Part shown: piece after piece, positions 11,975 to 22,678 of the stretch
Numbering within the stretch: the stretch's first letter is position 1
How the letters are laid out: every line of letters begins with the position of its first letter
The notes under the pieces: model-generated
The model's input: the letters and a program-made list of their open reading frames with translations, nothing else
What the model was told of the DNA's origin: nothing
Database searches by the model: none
Position numbers and translations under genes: made by a program
NCBI GenBank assembly: GCA_963932145.1
Contig: OZ010599.1
Location: 40,862,393 to 40,926,392, forward strand
From: Acanthosepion lycidas
Lineage: Eukaryota; Mollusca; Cephalopoda; Sepiida; Sepiidae
DNA: 64,000 nucleotides
Direction of reading: 5' to 3'

Positions 11975-12370
11975 AGTTTTCTTATTTACATTCAAACTAA
12001 TATCCTCATCTTTATTATCATCATAATGTCTTGATTGTTGTGCCTACCATCTTCCTTCAGTTGTCTGTCCACTGAGACAATAGCCAAGTGTTGATTTGTG
12101 AATTTGGTGACATTGTAATTGTGTGTTCAATCCATGTACTGGTTAGTACAGACTTAGACTCAGGAAAACAGGGCAAGCAATAATTGAGCACTATTAAATA
12201 AGTACAAAGCATCTCTAGACATGGACAGTGCTATGCAAATAAACTACTCCCACTGATTAAATAAAGGGTTCCCTAGATCAACAAAAACTGTGGCTGAAAC
12301 ATTGTGATAATAACCTCAAAGATAAGGACATTTTTAATCTGAATGTAAATAACTCCTCATTTCAGAAAGA
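11975..12370. mobile_element. Head-to-head SINE-C remnants
   Basis: The left part (about 11985-12075) is SINE-C tail and central block on the minus strand (tcctcatctttattatcatc.. cttccttcagttgtctgtcc). The right part (about 12228-12368) is the same region on the plus strand (gattaaataaagggttcc.. gctgaaacattgtgataat.. aagataaggac.. atgtaaataac). Both copies are diverged. The inverted layout recurs at 16.16 and 16.49 kb. Confidence 0.55.
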
Positions 12371-12568
12371 AATAATTTTTCTCATGTTTAAATTTTATAA
12401 AATTTCTGTTCAATGGTGTTTCCGAAGAAAAAATATGAAGTACATAAAGATTGTGTCTTGCGGAAAAATCAATATTTATTCTATCTTCATAAATATTTGA
12501 ATATTATAGATTTTAAAGTGACAAAATCATCAGGATTTTTTTTTTTTTATGAAAATTAATTTTAAGCA

Positions 12569-12604
<36 letters not shown>

Positions 12605-13174
12605 CTCCTGTACTTAGTGCTAAGATTTAACCTGTAGTCTTCAGGACTTCTACACCAATCTTTTGTTTTAGCTTTTTAATATTTGTTTGATTTAGAGTAA
12701 AATAAGAATCATTAAAGTTTAAACTATAACCATGATGTAATGCTTACGGAAAGAATTTGGCCGTGTGTAAATTCCATTCCGAAAGATGAGAATAAACTAT
12801 GCATCATTTTTTTCTAAATTTCTGACTTGGGAATATTTTTCAACTCTTGTCTACTTTTACTAGCAGTAACTTAATAGCATTAAAGACCAAGAAATAAAAA
12901 AAAGAAAAAAAAAAGTTCATTCTTCTTTGTCTCTTCTGTATATTAGCAGCATCTCAGTGGGAGGAAAGAAGTGCAAATTTGTTGTATACATTCATGTGGG
13001 AGAACAAATACACAAATGTGTACTGATGAGTAAATCCTGTCAAGAAGAGAAAAAATATTTGTTGAAACTTTAAAAGAATTATTTTTTTGTTTTTGTTTTT
13101 TTTTTTTTTTTTGTTTTTTTGTTGTTTTTTTTTGTTTGTTTTTTGTTTTTTTTTTGCTGGGGGTATTCATTTCA
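12371..13174. other. AT-rich DNA with long T tracts
   Basis: T runs lie at 12536-12549 and 12571-12604, and a T-rich TTTG-interrupted stretch at 13081-13155. The K/Q-rich minus frame here is a translation of that stretch. Confidence 0.6.
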
Positions 13175-13720
13175 CCACAAACTAGGCAATAAATCTACTA
13201 CGAGACAAGGGGTTATTGAATGCGAGAGAATATGAGAAAAAAACATTAAGGAAAGAGGACTATAAAAGAACAGGAATTAAGAAGACAAGATAAAGATTGA
13301 CATTGCACTTAAATCAAAGATCGACATTGAATTTATGATCAATGTTGACTGGAAAGCAGAAGCCATGAGAGAGTTCCACAAGCAAGAAGTGCAAGATAAG
13401 AAACTATTATAATAGAACTTGCGATTATATCTAGCCATTTCAACTATAAAATCATGAGACTTTGCTGCCAATCTAGTATTGCACTTAAATTCATAGTCTA
13501 GGTATCATGGGGGAAAGTTCATCAGAACAATTACCATAAATGTGTGTGTGTGTGTGTGTGTCTTTGTGAATAAAGTAATCTACATTACAATGGATGGGAA
13601 GTGACTGAAACTGAAATGCCAAGTCAGGACCAATTGCAGATTCTTTGTATTTGATCAAGAATCTCTAAATATATACAGAAGCACTAAACTAGATGTGGCA
13701 GCAATATTCAATGCAATTTT
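13175..13720 (-). mobile_element. LINE-A 3' end, 5'-truncated
   Basis: Minus-strand translation in broken frames shows SFLSCTSCLWNSLM near 13370-13405, the LWNSLP-type block at the C-terminus of CR1/Jockey-like LINEs, and a YLEILDQIQ-like segment near 13655-13680. The copy parallels 7112-7640 over its whole length. A (TG)n microsatellite (13542-13561) interrupts it. The 3' end borders the T-rich stretch at 13155, consistent with a 3' A-rich tail. Confidence 0.7.
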
Positions 13721-14009
13721 CAATTCAAAATCTTCAGTCTGTGGATATTGTATTGTCTAATTATGTTTTTAATATTTGATACTGTGTTTAATTATGTATT
13801 TGTAACAATAAATTGTGAAAGTTTATCTAAAAATAAGGAAAATATCACCAAGATATCAGATTATTTTCTTATCAAGGTTTTGCTAAAAATTTAATTTAAC
13901 CAGAAGTTAATACTTGAAACAGTATTGCTATTAATTATTTTTGTATCAGTCAAGGCAGATCTTTGCAAACTGGTGATTTATAACACTATAATTACCTATA
14001 GGAAAACAG

Positions 14010-14160
14010 CAACTAATGTACCTAACAAGCATTTGTAAGTAGATGTCAGATCAGGGAATAGGAAGGTCAGTAAAAAAAAAACAAAAAACAACAAACAAGC
14101 TAAGAGCTACAAAGAATAGTAAGTTGTGGAATCATAATCACCCACATCCTGAAAAGACCA
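14010..14160 (+). mobile_element. LINE-B C-terminal fragment
   Basis: Broken plus-strand frames give LRATKNSKLW and a following segment equivalent to the C-terminus of the copy at 14327-14760 (LLRATKDKKLWRA). An A-rich insertion (14072-14092) and stops separate the pieces. It lies about 170 bp upstream of the fuller copy in the same orientation. Confidence 0.6.
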
Positions 14161-14234
14161 GCATATCAACAATCCTAAGCTTCAATGGTGTATTGCAAAA
14201 ATTATTTTTAAAGAGTGTCACCAATATATGGAGT

Positions 14235-14760
14235 TTGAAAGATGTGAGTTTTGGTAATAGAAATTTAAATTTCCTAGACTTCTTCAGGTCTCATCTTTCG
14301 AATCCTTTCTGATACGCACCGAGGAATGCAAAACTCAGTCCTCCTAGATGGCAGTGAATGTTGGACAATCTCCTCACAGATGAAGAAGAGACTTGAAACA
14401 ACAGAAATGTGGTTCTACAGAAGGATGCTGAGAATACCATGGACAGAACATATGAGCAACAACAAAATTTTAAAGAAAATGGAAACAAAAATACATTTAA
14501 CATTGGGAAGAGGAAGTTGAAATTTCTAGGGCACATAATGAGGAAAGAGGGCTTGGAAAATTTGATACTCACTGGACAGATTGAAGGCAAGAGGGACAGA
14601 AAAAAACAATACATAAACTACCTAACTAGCATGAATAAATGTATGGCAGAACACGGTTTAAGAACGATAATAAAAAGACAAAATTTATTAAGAGCTACAA
14701 AGGACAAGAAATTGTGGAGAGCCATAACTGTCAATTTACTAAAAGGACATGGCACGTAGT
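14235..14760 (+). mobile_element. LINE-B C-terminal copy, best preserved here
   Basis: From 14327 broken plus frames encode GSECWTISSQMKKRLETTE, then MWFYRRMLRIPWTEHMSN (14407-14463). After a frame change at about 14490 follow RKLKFLGHIMRKEGLENLI, TGQIEGKRDR, and LLRATKDKKLWRA ending ..LLKGHGT and a stop at 14757. These are the conserved last residues of a non-LTR reverse-transcriptase polyprotein common in molluscan genomes. The 5' part, endonuclease and catalytic RT motifs are absent. At least one frameshift makes it a pseudogene. Confidence 0.75.
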
Positions 14761-15234
14761 ATAAGTGAACACAAATGATTACTATAGACTATAGTGTATA
14801 GACCATCTATTTATGAAAAATGTGTTCTTTATATTGGTTTGGTGTTTGTTTATAACCATAGAGCTTTTAGTTCTCTGCCTCTATAGCCATTTTGTATAAA
14901 GCAAATGTAGATGTTTAGGATCTTTTTGTCATTTCCAATAAGTCCGATTGAGAAGCTTCTGACAGACAGTTTCCCCATTTTGATTCCATTACGAAAACTG
15001 CCCACTTTATCTCGGTAAGGCACAAGTTCTCTCATCAAGAGTCTGGCTTACCTCAGTCAATCACACAGAAATATGCAAATAAAAAGTTTGGTGTTGGTAA
15101 TTTAAATGTGTTTTGTGCCAAGTCAAATTCAAAATGATAGAATGTTTAAAATGAACTTCTCCGCAATTAGTATGAAGAAAGCCAATATTCGTTATCTACA
15201 GTTTTTACACAAATTCTATGAAGTTCCTTATTGA
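14761..15234. other. Intergenic; weak coding-like minus frame inside
   Basis: A 62-codon minus frame at 14850-15038 begins MMRELVPYRDKVGSFRNG. Its mixed composition is unlike the usual AT-driven frames, but no family was recognised. It could be a remnant of the neighbouring LTR element or of another transposon. Confidence 0.3.
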
Positions 15235-16486
15235 TAATATATAAAGCAACCAGGTGGCTTTCAGATCCTCTTGAACTAGCTTTTGGCATGCTCAATTCCA
15301 CTGGGTTTTATTCAGGAATGAATTCAGTCAATGAAATGGCTCTTGTTTTGGTCTCTATACATGGAATAGATGCTTCTTTGTTGATTGACTTATGTTCTAA
15401 AGACCTACATCTTCCAGACTAGTTACTACATTAGCAGCCTTCCTCACTAGCAGATTTTTGAGATGTTGCAGGCCATTCCCTATTGTACAATCAGATATTG
15501 CTTGTATCTCGTTCACATGTCTCTTCAGTTTCAATCTCACATTCTCATATAATACACCACTTCTCTATCTCTGCTGATAATAACTCTTTTCATCTACTTG
15601 TCATTGCTATATAATCTTGTAGTTACCATGTAATCCATCTTAAATACTCAAACTTTGAAACCTGCTTTCTCAGATTTTTCCCCTCATGGTCTTGGATAAC
15701 TGGGAATCAACTGTGTGGATGACACTTCATTTGCATTTCTGCTGCTGATATTCCTATCACCCTATGGGCAGTGCATCTGTATGAAAATAGTAATTGACAT
15801 ACCTTCATCTCAAGGGAACTGTCTTATCTTTTTGATTTCTCTTTCATTGTCTCAGCTGATCTTTGTGCTTGACCATTTGATAATGGATGGTAAGATGCTG
15901 ATCATACATACATTATTTCATTGTGAATCAAAAATGTCTGAAATTCGTTACTACTTGGCCCAGTGATATTATCTGTCTGCAAATGGCTTGCAGAGCTTTT
16001 CTATCATTAGTTGACTCCCAGTGTATTTTATTATAGGAATGTACATCCACTTGCTGAAACTCTCACATGCAATCATAAACAGCATGGTCCAGGTATAACT
16101 TTTTGCTAAAGTTTTGTACTTATGAGCGAGAAGTGGTTTTAACTGGATTGCTGCCACATTATTTACATTATTCAGACTATGGTCCTCATCTTTCTCGCCA
16201 TATTTATTACAAATAATATGTAATAAATATGACGACAAAGATGAGGACGATAGTCTGAAAAATGTAAATAATGTACATAATACCTCATCTCAGAAACATA
16301 GACAGATACTGGATTGTTGCTGTTTTTAATTGTGCTCTCTTACCTGACCTCACATATTGCTCAATGTCTTCTGCAGGTCTATGCCAGTGGATATAACTTG
16401 TTGCCAAATCTTTAAATCACACTTTAATAATGTGCATTACGTATAATTCTTTTCGGACAGATTGCTCAGGGACTGTTATTGCTACC
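15235..16486 (-). mobile_element. Ty3/gypsy pol remnant (integrase), interrupted
   Basis: Read on the minus strand from 16486 down: a VPEQSVRKELYVMH segment and HRPAEDIEQYVRSGK, matching the zinc-binding domain and following CxxC region of Ty3/gypsy integrases with Cys lost. After the insertion at 16155-16307 comes the core: FMIACESFSKWMYIP and MIEKLCKPFA, then an SASYHPLSNGQAQRS-like segment near 15870. Still farther is YRCTAHRVIGISAAEM near 15740-15790, the integrase C-terminal motif. Stops and frame changes are frequent. No LTR, protease, RT or RNase H was found. From 15480 to 15235 similarity is only suggestive. Confidence 0.65.
16155..16307. mobile_element. Inverted SINE-C tail insertion with 13-bp TSD
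   Basis: The insertion is flanked by actggattgctgc (16142-16154) and actggattgttgc (16308-16320), a near-perfect 13-bp target duplication. Inside are two oppositely oriented SINE-C tails: catctttctcgccatat and its mirror atatgacgacaaagatg, each with atgtaaataatgt. It sits inside the Ty3/gypsy integrase between the zinc-binding and catalytic domains. Removing it restores the alignment, so it postdates the LTR element. Confidence 0.7.
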
Positions 16487-16830
16487 ATTGTCCTCATCTT
16501 TGTCGCCATATTTATTACAACATTTCAGCCGTTGTATGCTCCGGCCTTCTTCAGGTGGTTGGAATGTCAAACTGAACCCTTTATTTCGCTCACTGGGGTA
16601 GACTGTTCTAGTTCCACGTGCCATGTTTGATGGAAATTAACAGGAAATAACTGATAACTGACATCCATCAAACATGGCACGTGGAACTAGAACAGTCTAC
16701 CCCAGTGAGCGAAATAAAGGGTTCAGTTTGACATTTCAACCACCTGAAGAAGGACGGAACGTACAACGGCCGAAACGTAATAAATATGGCGACAAAGATG
16801 AGGACAATAGTCCGAAGAATGTAAATAATG
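16487..16830. mobile_element. Large inverted SINE-C repeat (cruciform-capable)
   Basis: Arms 16487-16634 and 16664-16808 are reverse complements with only a few mismatches over about 146 bp, around a 29-nt spacer. Each arm holds the SINE-C central block and tail (ggaactagaacagtctaccc, gtgagcgaaataaaggg, cacctgaagaagg, ggcgacaaagatgagg). The plus-oriented tail continues to about 16830. No tRNA-like head is present in either arm. The insertion point abuts the 5'-most recognisable integrase sequence. Confidence 0.75.
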
Positions 16831-16889
16831 AACTTAAGTGAGGTATCACAAAAAATTATTTGGGAAATTATTTTGTCACCAATAAAAGA

Positions 16890-17010
16890 AATTTAAAAGC
16901 TGTGTGTTTGGATAATAAAAATTTAAATTACCCAGTTCCTTTTACACCTTCTTGTGAATTCTTTCTGATAAGGACTAAGGAATGTGAAGCTGGAGTGAAA
17001 TTCCTTGGCA
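16890..17010 (+). mobile_element. LINE-B-associated upstream fragment
   Basis: aaatttaaattacccag, gaattctttctgata and actaaggaatgtgaag align with 14245-14340, which immediately precedes the coding part of the LINE-B copy. The coding part itself is missing here. Confidence 0.4.
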
Positions 17011-17450
17011 AATTCATAGTTATTTTATTTATTATACTTTATAATAGTCTGTAGCTGAATTCTTACTCAGCAGTCAATAGAAGTGACCCTAAATAATTAT
17101 TGAGTATAGGCTAACTCTACACTTTGATGCTTTTCTGTCACTTAAGAGAAAACTATGAAATTTTTGGCCTTTAGTCCTTTTCACTTACCCCATAGAAAAA
17201 CCTTCTTTATTTGATTGGGTGACATTTCTGGATTAATAGCAGAACTTTAAAGACGAAATAGGCATATAGCTTCCCCTTCTATTTTGGAATTTCTAACAGC
17301 TGGCAATTCCTGATTTTCACTGGTATGTACCCTCCCCTACCAACAATCAAAGCTCCATCACTTCATCTTCCATTTCTCACCAAATCTTAGCAGATTTCCT
17401 TGTCAGCTGGTGTTGATAAAACTAGGAGTCCATCAAGCTAGCATCATTGA

Positions 17451-17481
<31 letters not shown>

Positions 17482-18124
17482 ACTCACTGTATTTCATCAG
17501 CTGTATAAGAATACCTTTTGCTGTTCTTACTTCTAAGAGATAAGAATTATATAACAACTTTGTGTGTGTGTTTTTTTTTTCCAGTAAATAAAGTAATCAG
17601 CTGGTATTGTGTTGCGCCATTGGCACAGGAGCTGCATCATTTCACACTGATGAAGAATTAAATTGGTATCGCTGCCATTTCTGGACCTTCAAGTTTTTCT
17701 TCCTTCCTACTTATTTTTTGAATTGAGAATGTTTCCATGGCAACCATGATTGCTGGTGCCTGGCTTTGGATCATCACTCTCCATTACCATTTTTGCCAAA
17801 GAGTTCTTTGTGAATATGAGACATTTCGATTCGTAGCTCATAAGATGTATAGATGATTCTTGCTGAGAAAGTTCAAATCAAGCATAAAATAACTTCTTTA
17901 AGGGTGAAATATCAACACTACCTTTTATGTATTGGATGTTTTTTTACAGAATTATAATATGATACTCTTAAAAAGAAAAGTATTTATATTTACTTGTTGG
18001 TTGTGTTTTAAATTAATCCTGCTTTCTCACTTTATCATTTAATCTTGCCATAAGCTGTTGCATTAAAAAAAAGAAAATCATATTATTCAGTTATTGACAC
18101 AATGAACTTAATATCATATTCTTT
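17011..18124. other. Intergenic DNA, nothing firmly recognised
   Basis: A T run lies at 17450-17476 and a (TG)n/T run at 17561-17580. The stretch 17600-17830 has more balanced base composition but no recognised content. Confidence 0.45.
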
Positions 18125-18515
18125 CCTACAAATATTTTGATGGCAACTGTTCTGATGAGCTATCTTTGCTGAAGCCCCGACTACATGAATTTAAATGTGC
18201 TACTAGACTGGCATCTAGGTTCCACCCTTTTTAATGTTGAAATAGTTAAATGCAACCACCTCTTCTATTCCAGCAGTTTCTTTTCGCATGCTTACCAACA
18301 AGTGGAACTCCCTTCCTCTTACTTGCTTCCTTGATATTGACACTCTTCAATAATTTAAATGCAATGTCAATTGACATCTTCTGTTGCTGTGATCCCCATT
18401 CTTCTTTTATCCTTTCCTCAATCTCATCTATACACAGTCTTTTCTCTTACTTTCACTCACTGTAACACCCTGCATGCTTACTTTCACTCACTGTAACACC
18501 CTGCATGCTAGTTAT
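18125..18515 (+). mobile_element. LINE-A 3' end with 32-bp duplication
   Basis: Plus-strand similarity to the LINE-A 3' end: tttctacaaatattttga, ctgatgagct, atgaatttaa, ..gtggaactcccttcctcttacttg (the LWNSLP region, frame broken), tttaaatgcaatgtcaattg, then the 3' UTR. A segment with ctttcactcactgtaac and accctgcatg is repeated with a 32-bp period over about 18447-18510, an internal tandem duplication not seen in the other copies. Confidence 0.65.
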
Positions 18516-18539
18516 GACTAAAATAGGTCAAATGTTACT

Positions 18540-18640
18540 CTCTAGCCTTAGTTGGCAGTCAGTCTAGGAGAAAGACAACTCTGAATTCACAACTGTGGGG
18601 AAGCTAATGAAAAATTACTCTACTAATTTTTCCCAAAAAT
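18540..18640 (+). mobile_element. tRNA-SINE body fragment
   Basis: ctagccttagttggcagtc, agtctaggagaaagac and aactctgaattc match the body of the 10.6 kb SINE. The tRNA-like head is absent. Confidence 0.45.
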
Positions 18641-19182
18641 ATTCATGGCAATGAACAATTTACAGATTTTAAAAAGAAAAAAGTTCAGTGAAAATCATGA
18701 TTGTTTATATCATAAAGTGGTGTTGCTCTTAGATGGTTGGGTATTGATTTAAAATACGAGTTTTTCTTAAGAGATGTTACGATGCATTTGTTTCATTAAT
18801 GTTCTATGGACCAAACATCTCCACTGGGTATGTTATTGATATTTCTTTTATGTCTGTTTAGAAGTGCAGTGTTCAAAAGTAAAGTGCAAATTAAGCAAAT
18901 TTTTTTATGCTATTTATTAGATTAATGTAAAACCTATATAGAGTTGATTGCTATGAAAAGAAACAATTATAAATTTGATGGTTTTTTTTTTTTTTTTTTC
19001 AAATGAAATGGACATTGAGGTCAACACCCAGTGGTGACAGTCTGTTTCATGCTTAAGGACAATCTTCAGGCCTGTTGAAACAGACAATTTCCCTCAATGT
19101 CCACTGCTATATTTACATACACTGATATTGATATTGAGCATGTTAACCCATAAGTATAGCATATCTTAAAACTATATTTTTA

Positions 19183-19213
<31 letters not shown>

Positions 19214-19494
19214 GGAATCAACAGATCTTATTTTTAATCTAACATTATTTCTTAGTACTTTAAATATTATATTTTAGTAGAGCCCTGCTTTTTTTTTGGG
19301 TGGGGGTAAACAGTGTTAATTACAATTACTGGTCTGTGTATCTCAAATGCACAGGCCAGTAGATCTAACATACACTTTTTTTTTTTTTTTTTTTTTTTTT
19401 TAAGCTGGGTGTCTACTCAAATGTGCGTATTCACTAAAATATAAAGTAATAATTTTTTTTTTCATTACTCATGTAAAATTTCTTGACAAAGAGC
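18641..19494. other. AT-rich DNA with microsatellite and T tracts
   Basis: T runs lie at 18981-18999 and 19377-19402, and an (AC)n(AT)n compound microsatellite at 19183-19213. No gene is seen. Confidence 0.6.
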
Positions 19495-19850
19495 AGGAAT
19501 TCTTTCATCTATGGTATGTAGACTTTATGAATTTAAGCACAGTACTAGATTGGAAGACAGGTCTCATGATTACATCTAGGTCTTTCAATGGTAAAATAAG
19601 TTGTATGCTAAAAGCTTCTTCTCTCATACTTTGTTCTTCCAGAACTCTCTGACAGCTTCTTGCTTTCCAGTCAACTTTGATCTTGTAAAATTTATGATGT
19701 CAATTGTTATCTTTTGTCTTTTTGATTCTTGTTTTTTTTTTTTTTTTGTTCTCTCTCCTTAATAGTTTGTTTTTTCTCTCATATTCTCTCACACTCATTA
19801 ACCCCTTGCATCTTAATGGCTTTATTGTGTTGCTTAAGGTGAAATGAACA
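19495..19850 (+). mobile_element. LINE-A 3' end
   Basis: Plus-strand similarity includes gaatttaagcacagtac, gattacatctaggtc, ..cagaactctctgacagcttcttgctttcc (the LWNSLP-equivalent region, frameshifted), aatttatgatgtcaattg and the 3' UTR acccccttgcatcttaat. A 16-nt T run (19731-19747) expands the 3' UTR. This copy keeps the intact sequence ctccttaatagtt, the empty-site equivalent of the MITE insertion at 39308. Confidence 0.65.
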
Positions 19851-20516
19851 AAAATAAATTAAAAGAATTGTTTAAAATGTATATTTTTATTTGGTCTACT
19901 AATTTTGGGTAATACCAATTCCTACAACACCAAAAATATATAGATAATTGTGTGCATGAAGAATAGTAATGTATTATATACTTAGAATTTTTTAATCTTA
20001 TGACTCTTTTGGAGGATTTTTCTTTATGACTCATTTATGGCTATTCAGCATTTTTCTTCATTTGCAGTGATATAAATATGTATTGGATGACTAAATGAAA
20101 GCTTTCATCTAAAATGGCAAGTTCTCATTTGGGTCTGAAAGCTTGCTACTTTATTTAGCTCTGCTTTCTATCAACACTCATGTTTTTAAACAAAGGCCAA
20201 AGAGATTGTGTTAAATGTTAACAACTTTTTTAAGTATTTCTTTGCCTGCAACTGATTCACATTCTTGAATATATGGCTTCTTGCCATCAAAACCCACACT
20301 AATAATAATAATAAAAAAAAAAAAAAGCAAAGACCTTACAACTTATTCATTTACACTCCATTGCTCTTTCTTCTCTCTAAAAGACAAGTTACTGCAACTT
20401 CTCTTTGGAAATAGATCTTCGGAAAATTCTTTAAGCATGGCTTTACACCCAGTGTTCCAGAAAATATTAACCTTTCAGCTACCAAGCCAATCTAAAATTG
20501 ACATTTGTTGTTAATG

Positions 20517-20551
<35 letters not shown>

Positions 20552-22088
20552 CTTATCAGTCAAGTCACAAGAGTTTAAAAATAAGATAGATTTTTATTGA
20601 ATTTTTTTGGATAAACCTAAAAATGAGTCTTGTTTGCAAAATCTATATCACTCTAAATCAATCAGGATTTCTAAATATGTAAAGTAGCTTAACTGAAGAA
20701 CTCTCACTATCAAATGATTTAAAAATAATCATTTTTTTTTTTTTTTAAATACAAAATCAGTCCAGTTAAGATATAAATTTGTCTTTATTTTGAAAAGAAA
20801 AGATTTTGTCTTTTATTTATTTATTTTTTTTATTCTATTTTATTTTTTATTATTTTTTTTTTTAATGAGATGGGGTGGGGACCTAAGCTACCAATCTAAT
20901 ATAACAATTACACTATTGCACTCCATTCCATGCCATGAACTCTTGAACAATTCCTCTGAGCCTAGCATCGTTGAATGGTGTATATTGTTGCAGACTTCTT
21001 TAATGAGTTACATTGTTATCAACTAATCTAGTATAACTTTACTAATTTTTTTTTTTTTTTTTTTTTCTTCATAAACCATCACCTCCCTGGGGTCATAATC
21101 AGCATAACCTTTTGCTCTCTATGGAACTCTTAAATTCAAGAGAAATTTTTTTTTTTATTCATTAAGCTCTCTCTTTATTTTGTGAAAAAAAACTCTTGAG
21201 ACCTGTCCAACATTAACATTAGTGAAAAGTATCACCAAGATTAATCAAGGGGGAATTGTTACATGTAAGCAGTTGGATGTATAATGAGTTGAAACATATA
21301 TTCTCTTTATTGGAATAAAGTGAAGGAAATTTTGATGTTACAAAATAAAATTAAATCCTCAGAGTATATAGATTTAATGAATAGTGCAAAATAATTAAAC
21401 AATTATTTAAAACTTAAGATAAAGTAGTTGGAATGTTTGCGTGTTGAATTGAATGAGATAATTTGGATTTAATATCTAAAATGGTAAATAAAATTTCTAT
21501 ATAGCAATGAGCAGTTAAAAAGCATTTATTGTTTGTTTTTTGGGGTCAAACCAGGGATTGAAAAGTTGAGTTATTTTTATAATACATTAGCTGATAAAAC
21601 TGTCCTATGTTCAACCTCATTAAACAATGATTTTACTTACTTTTTTTATTATGCTTAGCTGGAGTTGATCAGATAAAACAAATCTTTTAACTACCAAAAA
21701 GCATAAATTGTATTTCATATTATTTAACAAAAAAAAAAAAGAAAAAAAGTTTCTTCTTTTAAATTATAGTAGCTAAAAGTGAATAAAGTTATATATTGTC
21801 AAGTATTATGACCATGATGATTAATGTTAGGGAAATACTTGAAATACTTTCTATTCCAGTTCATCATTTTTAACATGTCACTTACATATGATAACATCTA
21901 CATGTAAAATTATTGCTTGATAACAAGTGGATTGAGCCAAGAACATTTCAGTAAGCCTCGTCATATATGCAGCAATTATTTTTATTTAAACAGGTTTACT
22001 AATAATTAGAGATAAAGTTTGTTTGGCCAACTTTAGTGTTTTTTTTTTTTGTTTTTTTTTTTTGTTTTTTTTTAATACATTTTGTGTC
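19851..22088. other. AT-rich intergenic DNA, nothing recognised
   Basis: Long T runs lie at 20520-20550, 20730-20746 and 21045-21066, and A runs at 20314-20327 and 21730-21741. No convincing reading frame or repeat. Confidence 0.5.

Positions 22089-22089
<1 letters not shown>

Positions 22090-22175
<86 letters not shown>
22090..22175. repeat. (CA)n(TA)n(CA)n compound microsatellite
   Basis: A CA block (22090-22110), a TA block (22111-22155) and a second CA block (22156-22175) run without interruption. Confidence 0.9.
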
Positions 22176-22224
22176 TGCATGATGATATAGACATCAGTAC
22201 ATTAACAGAATAAGTAAAACAAGT

Positions 22225-22335
22225 TAGAATTCCAATTGAGATTTTCTCTTCACTTTATACCACTTACTATTTGGAAAGGCATGAATCCACTTTCCCAAGA
22301 ATTCTGACCCCATTGTCAGATATTTTGACAAAGGC
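22225..22335 (+). mobile_element. Probable SINE body fragment
   Basis: attttctcttcactttatac and atttggaaaggcatgaatcc resemble the ..cactta..gcaaatac..ggaaaggtatgaattcat part of the tRNA-SINE at 56.5 kb. Short and diverged. Confidence 0.35.
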
Positions 22336-22374
22336 CACTTAGAGACTTATCTTTCAAAGTAGGATCTTCTACAG

Positions 22375-22678
22375 TGTGAATTATCCAAAGATAACAGTGT
22401 TGGACTGTATCTTCCAACTGGTCGTGTGACTTATCCAAAGATAACAGTGTCGGACTGTATCTTCCAACTGGTCGTGTGACTTATCCAAAGATAACAGTGT
22501 CGGACTGTATCTTCCAACTGGTCGTGTGACTTATCCAAAGATAACAGTGTCGGACTGTATCTTCCAACTGGTCGTGTGACTTATCCAAAGATAACAGTGT
22601 CGGACTGTATCTTCCAACTGGTCGTGTGACTTATCCAAAGATAACAGTGTCGGACTGTATCTTCCAACTGGTTGTGTC
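22375..22678. repeat. 50-bp minisatellite, six copies
   Basis: The unit starts ttatccaaagataacagtgt and ends ccaactggtcgtgtgac, recurring every 50 bp from 22381, 22431, 22481, 22531, 22581 and 22631. Units 2-5 are identical by eye. Unit 1 has tgg for cgg, and unit 6 has gttgtg at its end. Such identity indicates recent expansion or homogenisation. No link to a gene is visible. Confidence 0.9.

Noticed and set aside
22090-22175. CA/TA/CA run considered as a cruciform-forming inverted repeat
   Set aside because: The outer blocks are both CA on the same strand, not complementary, so only the TA core is self-complementary. Ordinary microsatellite.
22375-22678. CRISPR-like array
   Set aside because: Repeats are contiguous with no unique spacers, and the host is eukaryotic. 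It is a minisatellite.
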